From positions 11,591,597 through 11,655,596 of the forward strand of contig OZ025208.1 of NCBI GenBank assembly GCA_964019055.1: a DNA stretch of 64,000 nt. The letters are read 5' to 3'. A model generated the notes under the pieces. That model ran no database searches. It saw only the letters and a list, made by a program, of their open reading frames with translations, and was not told where the DNA came from. Positions 32,492 through 44,400 of the stretch are shown in pieces. A program made the translations under genes and the position numbers. Source of the stretch: Anthopleura xanthogrammica (Eukaryota > Cnidaria > Anthozoa > Actiniaria > Actiniidae). Position 1 is the stretch's first letter. The number at the start of each line of letters is the position of its first letter.

Positions 32492-35400
32492 TCAAACCTG
32501 TTGTGTTAGTGATAAATCACTCTTTTCATCTCTATGACAATGACCATTTTGAATTTCATTATTTCCACTTGGTACTTCTTGGTCACTTATTGGAATGGCA
32601 TTCTGCATCCCCAAGATAACGTTCTTAAGGTACCCTTTTCTGTTAAATATTAGGGTAGGGTTCCTTATCATTGTTACTGCTATGAACCATCTTTGGAGGG
32701 CTGAAGCAGACACTCTTGGACGGCCAGATGCTGCAGGCTTCAGTTCTGGAGAAGAAAGAAAAAATGTGAAGTTATGGAAGAATAATTGGGACTAAAGACT
32801 TTTATCTTGGGTGTAATGCAGGGGTCAAAAACGCAGGAAGAGTACGTGCTAGCACGATAACAGTAATGTCGATGATGGTGCTGGTGTAGATAATGTGGAA
32901 GGATCTAATATAGCGTATTTCTATGTACGTACTCAAAGCGCAGGAAGAGTACGTGCTAGCACGATAACAGTAATGTCGATGATGGTGCTGGTGTAGATAA
33001 TGTGGAAGGATCTAATATAGAGTATCTCTACATACGTACTCAAAGCGCAGGAAGAGTACGTGCTAGCACGATATCAGTAATGTCGATGATGGTGCTGGTG
33101 TAGATAATGTGAGAGGTTCTAAAGCGTGTTTGTACATGCCTACTCAATTGCGCAAAGAGAAAAGGATCAGGGATTAAATTGATATAACATTAATAGCCTA
33201 CCTATATTGTTTCCAACGTCACTCCCCGTATTGGTTGCTCCAACTGCAAAAAGATATTACAAGAGGTAAACACTAAACCCATATTCACGTGAATATTGCA
33301 ATAAGTGTGTCATATAGAGTAGATTTTGTATGTGTGTAAAAAGGTACGGTTACGGCGCGGCGCGGCGCGGACACGGCACCGAATGTCGGATGTTTTTATA
33401 CACGGCACGGCACTGACACGGTCACGGCAAGGCACGGTCAGTGCCGTAAGATATTCATAGTGATACGAAAACTGCTCTAATGAATTTATTCTGACGCTAT
33501 ATATGTGACTTTTTTAGAGGATCGCGTTGCTAGGATACTAGGATTTCTGGCGCATGCATGAGCACGCGCAAATCTGTTTACTTTATCTTTCAATGTGCAA
33601 GTTTTGTAGGGCTGGAAATTCAGTCAACAAAGCTGCCGTGTCAGAAACAACATTAAAACAACCGTGATCGAGGTATGGAAATGCGGTACGAACGACATAA
33701 TATCGATTAGGTAACGACTTTAAATCGATTGGTCAAGACTTTCATTAGATCACTTATACCAATTAAAAGCAATTAGACATACGTAATGCTCTATTATGAC
33801 GTCATATGGCAATTACATCATTACGAAGCAATTAAGAAGTAATTATTCAGAAACCCTATTCACATCTTATTGAACTACATGGTAAAAGCTCAGCTTTAAC
33901 ATGAGTTTGGTGAGGAACCTGTGCGTGGGGGCCGCAGCAGTTGTGGTGGTGGGTGCAACAAGTTACTTGTTGTATCGCTACTTCAAAAAGGACGTCAAGG
34001 TACGTACGTACGACAATAGCAAAAGAATTCATCACCTTTGGACACATTCTTCGTCACTTTCAACTTTGGAGTTACTTTTTTCATTGCATTAGTTTGTAAC
34101 ACAGAAATCTCGATGCTAAATATATTTCTTTTTCCATTTTTTCTTTCAGAAAGCAGATGGGGCCGATAAGGCTGTTCCCTCCTGCTCCAGCCAAGTGTAA
34201 ACAGGATGGTACTTGGCTATAACTGAGGACCATCACAGCAGCCAATATAACATCATTCACTGTCCTCAGTCACGAACAAGCCAAGACAAGCTGCATATGC
34301 CGGCTGGACGGGATTTTTTTTCTTTTTTTTTTCTGGAACCACTGGCTAATTTGACAAAATATATTCTACTCTACGGAACTTCTGGAATATCTACTGGAAT
34401 CACTGGTTGATAAAAACCTACTTCACTCAAATGAACTCGAATGAACTGAAATGATAAAACCTACTCTTCTCAATGGACTATACTGCCGAACTGGACTATG
34501 ATCAAGACTACTAGACGCAATGGTTGATACAAAACCCTAATCTACTCATTGGACTCTACTGCCGAACTGGACTATGATAAAGACTACTAGACACAATGGT
34601 TGATACAAAACCCTAATCTACTCATTGGACTCTACATTGGCAATAAATAATGCACAATGGAGAATGAACAATGGGACAGATGATCTGGACAACACACACA
34701 GAAAAGACATCGGACAACGGACACAACAGAAATCAGACAACGGACACAACAGACATCGGACAATGGACAGAACAGACATCGGACAATGGACATAACAGAC
34801 ATCGGACAACGGACAGAAAAGACATCGGACAACGGACACAACAGAAATCAGACAACGGACAGAACAGACATCGGACAACGGACAGAAAAGACATCGGACA
34901 ATGGGCAGAAAAGACATCGGACAACGGACACAACAGAAATCAGACAACGGACAGAAAAGACATCGGACAACGGACAGAACAGACATCGGACAATGGACAG
35001 AACAGACATCAGACAACGGACACAACAGACATCGGACAATGGACAGAACAGACATCGGACAATGGACACAACAGACATCGGACAATGGACAGAACAGACA
35101 TCGGACAATGGACAGAACAGACATCAGACAACGGACACAACAGACATCGGACAATGGACAGAACAGACATCGGACAATGGACACAACAGACATCGGACAA
35201 TGGACAGAACAGACATCAGATAATGGACAGAACAGAAATCAGACAACGGACACAACAGACATCGGACAGTGGACAGAACAGACAACGGACAACGGACAGA
35301 ACAGAAACAAGACAATGGACAAAACCGACCACAGAAAACGGACAACAGACAACCAAAAGCGGACAATGGATAAGCCGACGACAGACAACGGACAATCCAC

Positions 35401-38400
35401 GACAGACTAACGACGACAGACTAACGACGACAAACGACAGACAAAAGATAAACAACAATGGACCACAGACGACCCACAACAGACAACCCTTGGACTCCTC
35501 CGAACTTTCTTCAAGTGTGATGCACTTGGAAACTCAACCGACCTTTCTTTTAGCTCTAGAACCTGGTTGCTATTTTCAACTACAAATCGTAAAATTCGCC
35601 GTTACCGCAGGGATTGCGGTCGATTTGTAGTCCTCCCTCCCTCCGCTTTTTTATTAGCTTGCATGGACCCCCTGCACATTGAGTTGTGACTCTTACGATA
35701 TACAAGGATCGAGGAGGATTCTTGTTTCACAACTTACTTTAAACCCCTGCTGTTAACACTTGCTGACCTGACGAGGCAAACCTGACCGACTGGACTATAC
35801 CACAATGAACTGCATACAACGACTTGGACTGACTGACAGATTATTGTTCACTAACAGAACTGACCTGACGAGACAAACCTGACTGACTGGACTACACCAC
35901 ACTGACTGTACAACGAATGGTACTGACAGTGACTACGCATGCCATTGTCCGCTACAGAACACCTGACCTGACGAGACAAACCTGACCGACTGGACTACAC
36001 CACAATGACTACACCACAATGACTACACCCAATGACTTGGACTGACTGACTACACCCAATGACTTGGACTGACTGACTACACAGACCATTGTCCGACGCG
36101 AGAACACCTGACCTGACGAGACAAACCTGACTGACTGGACTACACCACAATGACTACACCACAATGACTACACCACAATGACTACACCACAATGACTACA
36201 CCACAATGACTACACTACAATGACTACACCACAATGACTACACCACAATGACTACACCACAATGACTACACTACAATGACTACATACATCGACTTGGACT
36301 GACTGACCATTGTCCACTACAGAACAACTGACCTGACGAAACAAACCTGACTGACTGGACTACACCACAATGACTACACCACAATGACTACACACAAAAC
36401 ACCGTTTTACAACACGTAAAATATGTGAAATATCACAATATTCCTGGACCGACTAGATAAATCAACCACTGTAAAAACCTTGTGTAATAATAAAAAACAG
36501 AAAAATGTATAGCAGGTGTGTGGGTTGATGGATGGGTTGATAGGTGAGTGATCGAATGACTGAACAGATGGATATCAGTATATAAAATTCCTTCACATAT
36601 TTTGTGCGCTCAATTTGCAGAATTCTATAAGAATAGTATAGTAGTAAGCCTATTTTTGCAAAGACCTAAAGCATTCGTCTCAAAATTGATTTTTTTAAAC
36701 ACCGAATTTTCCTTGTAACCTCCGAACCAACTACGCAGAAGATTTTATTGGTTCTGAGCATGACTTTACTTACCAATCGTCAGACTTTCCTCCATACGTT
36801 GACGTTGCTTTCTGCGCATGCCCTGCCAAAGAAGATGACTGAACACAAGGACCACAGGATGCTTATGAGCCGCTTGAAGGTGAAGAAACCCAATATAGGC
36901 AACATAGGCTGAATGACATCGAAAATATCATCAATTAACATACAGTAATGTTGTTTTCATTTTGAACCAATCAAAAAGCAAGAAAACTAGTACACGGTGC
37001 AGAGCAACAAGTTGGCTTGTTATACTAATGTAATCAAAGTACCAGTTGTACTCGTGCGGATATATAAGAGCATCTGGATGCCATGAAGGGAATCCGAATC
37101 AATAAAATATGTGGATTTTGGAATACAGGATAAGGAAACCAGAATTCAAGACATGGAATCCCTAACCCAAGGAATCAAGGGTTACATAGCTGTTGGACAT
37201 CACATATGAGTAGAGTTTGTAACGTCTCTAGCTCCCTTGATTCAAAGGTTTTTCTCCGAGTTCTCCGGTTTTCCTCAAAATCTAACACGCTACATTTTAA
37301 GTCAATCTTTAGTTAGACGTGCCTTGACTTCGATAAGCCCAGAGGTTGTTTCAGAGTTAGCCTTGCCCTGACCGGCTTAGAACTGGTTATCTTTAAAATT
37401 TGAAGTAAGGATTTGAAAGTAAGGGAAGAAGAAACCAAGATATGGAGTCTACAATGCAAGATGCGGTATCCACCATTGCTCGCGGGTCTCCATTACAAGA
37501 TACAACATACCTGTATCTAAGTTTGTAAATCCCTTCATGATCAAAGGTCGATCAATCCTTCCAATAAACATAATGCCAAGCACCATCCCTTTGAGAATAC
37601 GAAGCACACAAGACATCAAACCAACCAGGATGTTGAAGAAGAAGAAGAAAAACGACACCAGCAGAAAACATCGCCTGAAAATGTGACAAACAATTTATCA
37701 TTAGATCAAAGGTGATTGGCGGTTTACTGAGAGATTTGAATTCAAATTTAGGCGCGCAATGTATTGTGGGTCAAAATGAAAAATGCCCTGTTCATTTCTT
37801 TTCCGGCGAGAAAGCTTTCATTGCTGCGATTCTCAATATTCTGCGAACTCAGACGTTTCTACGGCTTGTTGTGAAATTGTTTTTTGGAAGTAAGGAAACA
37901 ATCTTTGGCTTCAGTACACGAGGTTATGCATGCGTAAAGTGTAGGAAACATTCAACTCTGCTTTCTCTGCTTGAAGAAATACCATGTTTGTAGGCAAGTA
38001 AACTTATTTCATAACCTTCTTGCTCTGGCATCGCAAAACGCAACGTAACATTTAAGATTGCACTGCAAACAAGAGAAAATATTGCAGCGTGTATTATCAG
38101 CTTTAGTTATAATATTACCTATTATCCACATTGACTACTCTGCTTTTCATTGATCTGTCGTTGAATACAAACTTTGCCAAAAGCATCTGAAGCAGCCATA
38201 CGAATATGGCCATCCCCACAACAGGACTGAAAGAGAAGGTGTTATAAACGTAAGAGATGGCAGAAGGCAAGCATAAACAACATGTCCAAAACGGTTCACT
38301 ACATAGTTCACATAGATGGTGGCAATTAAGCCACTTAAGGGAAGCCATTTCAATGTTACGGCATGTAGTACCGTGTACGTGCTGAAAGTCAGTGCCGTAT

Positions 38401-41400
38401 GTTTCCAACTCAAACCGCGAAAAACAAGACAAGGGTTACTTACATTAGCCCAACGATTAAGCCTACAGTCATATTCTTAAGTTCAGGACCCATTATTTCT
38501 GGCAAAACGAGGAACCCAAGAGATATGGCCATAACTACCACTGTTAGAATACCCATCATGATCAGATAACCTAGAAAGAGGAAAAGGGAAGAATTGTTCA
38601 TTATAGAACTGTTAAGTTATGACGGTATTTCCGGGTCAAACTGCTCACAAAAACCGCAAAAATAAAGCGAAAAATATTCTCAATGATTTAACCTCCACTT
38701 GAAATAATTATAACTTTGTACAATAAATCCTGTTATGAAGAAAAAGTAAGAAATTTTTTTATAGAACTGCTTTTCGTTTTGGACCCGGAAAACGTTTTTT
38801 CATTCGATTGACGTCACACTTAAAGGCTGTATTACTTAAACTATCTTAAAACTATAAAGAGATATCAATGAATGGATAGATGGGCTGGTTAGTGTGCAGA
38901 TGGGTGGCCAACAAAATGAAAAATATTGCTGCATATTATCACCCATTTTCATGATTACTCGACCAACGTCTGGGTTTTTGGCTGCCGTCGATCAAAAATT
39001 TACTAGTTCAGACCGTTGAAAATTTGATTGACGGAAGCGAAAAACCCAGACGACTTAAATGATAGCTAGTTTTCTTATGAAAATGGATGTAACCCAAGCA
39101 TAAGACTTGTACTTACCCCATAGGAAATATGCAATCTGATAACCACAAAATCTTAAACTCATTCCCTGTAGGTCAAGAGAAAATACATGACTCAAATCAG
39201 TAAAAGCAATCAAATTATGCAAGGGATTGGTTAGAATATCTGACTGGCAACGAGGAATTAGCCTGCTAGCTAGTGCACATGCGGTACAAGCATGAGCAGC
39301 ATTTATCGTGTCTATTTGAGTCTAGTCTCACATAAGCAGTTTCGTTTTTCATTCTCATAGTAGATGGTATTTCATCAGACGATCTATCTAGGAGAGTGGG
39401 GCGGATCCAGGATTTTGTTCAGGGAGGGGTGCAGGGCACAAAGTCAGCCCAGGGAGGGGGTGCCACCCTCAGAATCAAAGAAAGAAAACATTATTTCGTA
39501 TTGGGTATCTTTAAAATAGAGGGACAAAGTTGCTCCAGGGGGGGAGGGGGGCACTTCCTCAACCCCTTCCCTGGATCCGCCCCTGCCCCCCTGCCGTGAA
39601 ACAAAGTGTACTAATTAGAGTGTAATAGTCAGATAAACACAATAGAAAACAAAAGAATCAGAGTGAAGTAGTGCGTAATAGGCTAAAGTGTATTTCACGG
39701 GTTTATGAGAACCACTCTAGCAGTTTGTTTGTTGTAATTTCATGTAATTTTAATTAGTTATTCTATCCCCAATCGTTTTAAAAATACTAAAACTTAAAAA
39801 GGTAAACTAATCGTGCAAATAGAGGTATACATCGTCACACATCCTTCCTTCCTTCCTTCTTTCCTCACTTACTTACCACCATTGACTCAGGCGGTTGTAA
39901 GGTTCTTGGCAAGAATCTTCGGTCAGATTTGATTAACTTGATGACATGATTTCTAAAAAAAACACACAAAAAAGCAGTGATAAAAATAAACCCTTACTTT
40001 GGGTGTAAAGTTTTCTTCTTACAGACTACGTGTCATTTCCTACGAGTCTCTTTTCTCAAAAGTTACTGGTGAACAAAATACATAATACTGAAGGGAATGA
40101 CACGTGGTCTGACACGGGGAATCAGTGATTAGGTCACAAGATGATTCAAGACCACCCCAGCTGGTTGAGTGACCTCAGCGTTTTGGTTACGGCGCGACGC
40201 GAACGCATCACCGAATCGTTTCATACACGGCACGGCACGGCACTGACGTCACAGCAAGGCGCGGTCAGTGCCGTAACTGAGTTCAATTTTCATAGTCATA
40301 CGAAAACTGCTTTGTTATACCTGTGTGCCACGAGCATTCGATACATCTGAAAGTATATGTAGAGAGCTGACACTAAGCTTGACACCAGAAAGGTAACTGC
40401 ATGAGAAGACAAAAATAAAAAAGGTAAAAATTTATGGTATACCTTCTATTTTCATTACTTTAAAACGTTTTGCTTCGAGAAATACACAACTAGTAGCTTA
40501 GCCTATCAGAACGCACAATTTGCAATAGTCTAAATTCGTTCGTACTAAAGATCATTGAAATGAGCTGTGCTTTATTGAAGATATAGGAAACGCGCGCGCG
40601 TGCTGTGTGCAGTTATATAACGCATGCTTTATACCTCCACACAGCGCAGCAAGTAAGTTTTTTTATTGATAAAATACAAATTGCAAACCGAACCGTTTAT
40701 TTTGGTAATGAAGGAACTCAAAGTGCGCGCGTGTTGTGTGCTCTCATAAAGAAAGCACTCCCAACCAATCAGAACGCGACATTTATAACAGTTATCTTAT
40801 AAAACAAAGTCACTGCTAGATTTACTCACTAATCAAGATGTCGTATATCTGTATCGTGATGTCGTAGGTCTCCTGTCCTTGTAATAGAATGATGACTTCT
40901 TTTTTTAAAACGATGCTTTTTCTGAGCTCAACAAACAATCCAACAAACACGCCGCCAACCAGAATGACAAACTAAAAAAAAAAATAAAGAAATTTATTGA
41001 CAACTGTGCATGTTTGGCTCTCTAAGAATTCTCAAAGACATCAGTGTTCTACGATACTTCTAAGTATGAACAAATGCAAGAGAATCCGCACGTTTCGTGT
41101 AACAAACCTCATAAATGATGATACCAGCCACGATAACAGTCGATAGAATTGCGACAGAGTATTTGAAATCTAGAAAATATCAAAAATAGAAAATGGAGTG
41201 AAGTGTCATAGTAATGAATAGTCCTACTCAAAGTTTTTCCATTTCAGACCACGTTTCATTCCCCTATGGAAAAGATCATGAGCATTACTGGTAAACAACA
41301 AAAAATAGTCAAGGGAGTGACACGTGGACTGGTCTGAACTGGAAAAACAGCGATTAAATTTACTGGACAACATTTTTGAGGCCACACTTTATTCTTCTGT

Positions 41401-44400
41401 TCATAACCGCTACTGCCTGGGATTGGCAAAATAAATAGAAACAGTGCTCAAGGATACTGGGCAAACGGATTACTCGTTGCGCACACAGCAAGGTAATCAA
41501 CTTTAATAACAAGTTAAACGATGTAAAGAAAGAAGCAACAAAGTGATCGTAAGCAATTATAAATCCGAAAACAATCAATATATAAAATCGTGCAGTATAA
41601 AGTATGATACAACGCCCAGTCAAACAGTCAAAAAGCACAGTAATAGCTGTTGCGGTGAAATCTTAGAGCAGATCAGAGCAGATTTCGTATGAGTGTGAAA
41701 AGTCACGGCACGGTTACGGCACGGCGCTGAAACGGCACCGAATGTCGAATGTTTTCACATACGGCACTGACACAGTCATATCAAGGCGCGCGCCTCAGTG
41801 CCGTAAGTTTTCATCGTCATACGAAAACTGGTCTAAAGTCTGTACTCACGTGGTTGAGGAGAGTAGACAAAGTTGCGTCCCTTGAGATACCACTTGCTAG
41901 CGCCACTGAAAGCAATGTCAACAATAACAATCAAGTTACTATCAAGGACCAAGGAATACGTACCCTTGGAAGTGGGGACTGAGATTTGAAAATACAATTA
42001 GTAGAACCTCTATTTAAAAGCGGCCATCCTTGGGGAATTGTCTAGTGGCCGCTTAAAGGAGGTTTAAATTACTGCAAAACCCTCTTTGGGAAAAATGGAC
42101 GCTAAATAAAGTTTGGCCGCTGAATAGAGGTATAAATGAGCGCAAAATCCCTGTATGGAACTTTAACAACTGGCCGCTAAATGGAGGAGGACTGCTAAAT
42201 AATGTAGAGGATGGCCGTTTAATAGAGTTTCTGGTATCATCTTATCATCTACAGTTACCTCTTTTGGACTCCTTCCAACAGAGTCTTCACATGCGCTTCA
42301 TAGTGTGGGCTGATATTGAAGTCTGTTTCCTCCTAACAGTGATAGAATAAGTGATGTGAAATAAAACCAGATAAAAGCTTCTCATAAAAAGAAAAAAAAG
42401 TGCTCAAGTATGGGCAACAAATTCATGCAACTTGTCGTGTAACATTGTCACATTGCAAGTTGCCGAGTGAACGTGGTCCGTATTACCACCCTGAACAACA
42501 TAATTTTGGTTTTGCAACTTTGTTGCAGAAATAGATGCTCCTTCTACTCTCTGCAACAAGGAAAATGTGCTGCGTGCTGGGTGGTAATATGGGCCACGTT
42601 CACTCGGCAACTTGCAATGTGACAATGTTGTGCAATAAGTTGCACAATTTTGATGCTTTTATTTCCATGTCTTAAAAACACATTGCGACTTACCCCTAGA
42701 AGAATGGCATATGAAGTTTCATTTCTGTTACACTTTGTTTTGACTTTGAAGAAAAAGATGATCATGAAGCGAATGATGAGGAATATATGGGAAAGGATAG
42801 TTGGAAGGTCAAAAAACACTGGCCAGTAGATGAATGCCTGTAGTAAAATCGACAGAGTACAAATGAGATACATTTTTATGACATTTGGAAGACAATGTGC
42901 ATAGGATATTACTTACAGATGATCTGTCAATTGGACATCTCAAGGCCACGACGATGAGAACTGTCAATCTGTTGGATACAGAAGAATTCATATGATTGGT
43001 TAATGTATCAATATATTTGAAATTTGAATTATTGGAAATTTTCAAATTTCAAATGTATTGATATCCTCTCAGGGCATGACTCAAAGGAGAGACCTAACAA
43101 ACTCTAATTGCATATGATGCCAGTGCCAAGTCCGAAATCTGACAAACCAAAGACCCATTATAAGGTGAGATAGCAACTGAATTCTCTCTGCACGCATTTT
43201 TGTGTTTGTTCTGAATCCAGTTTTACATTAAGTTCTATATCTCATGGTGACTAGTCACCCCCCCCCCCCCCTTTTGCACAAATCAAAAAATGTTTTTATA
43301 TTTGAAAACATCTGGATAAATTTTCATTGAAGTACTTGTAGCATTAGCCTGAGAAAACAGACGTCCTTTCGGTCCTCGCCCCTTCGCGAAACTAAGGGGG
43401 ACAAGGAGCAAAAGGAAGTCTGTTTTCTCAGGCTATTGAAGCGTATGCAGTCAAATTTTATTTCTGTCAACTTAAGATGCTGTTTCTTTCACCATTTTGG
43501 CATCTTTTATGAGTTTTCTATGGTAAACTGGCAGGCACATACTTTGCTATAATTTATCAGGAATAAAAAGACAATTACAGCAAACCCCCTTTCAAAAATA
43601 ATAATCCTGGATTTGCCCCACACACTCATGATTTTCAATATTTCTCTAACCTGTAACCAGTGTATAGGAATCCCATAATTGATCCAAGGATCTTGGCATC
43701 AGTGCTGAGACACAGGAAAAGAGGCAGATACATGGTGCCAATGCTGACAACTGATACAATCCCTTGAAATACTATCATGCATAATATACAAAGAAAAGAT
43801 TAACATCAAAAACAGTCAGCTTTTGAAGCTTCAAATTGAAAAGTAGAACATAGAGATAAGACTGAGAGGAATGGAGAGGAACAGGCATTTGAATATACAG
43901 CAGGCGGGGGGAGGGGGTTGTCTGAATTCTCTGATTTTCTCCAGCCCTTCTCCCTTTTTATGTAGGCTCTCCCTTCTTCCTATATTTTTCCATTGTTTCT
44001 CTTTCTTTTTTTCCCTCCCTATCAGAAACCAGAACCAAAAAAACTGGAAGTGATTTCACCAGAAAATTAATGTACATTTTTCTAAATTTTTCTTTCTTAA
44101 AAATCAAACAATAAAAAAAACACTGTCAATATTTTTTACAGTATGTGCTATATATTTGACATGCACTTGGTATACAACAAAACACTTATTTACTAGGACC
44201 AATTCAAGCTAAGGAAAAGCAGTGTATTTTTATCGTCCTAGGCCTTAACTGTGATGTACGTTACTCTCGGCTCTATACTTTGTGGAACATCCTGACGTCT
44301 TAAGTGTTTAAGTTATACCTGATATCCAAGGAGGTCCTTCAATTGTGAACACCACTCCAACACTGCTAGAAAAAAGTTTATTGACAAACAAGCCTGTTAC

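Noticed and set aside
34676..35330. CRISPR-like regular repeats
   Set aside because: The repeats are contiguous with no unique spacers, and the genome is eukaryotic.
34671..35630. 319-codon Thr/Asp/Arg/Gln repeat ORF
   Set aside because: A 23-bp satellite without stops opens several frames on both strands. The translation is a by-product.
37712..37993. 93-codon plus-strand ORF
   Set aside because: It lies in a STRA6-like intron, starts with a non-ATG codon and shows no family features.
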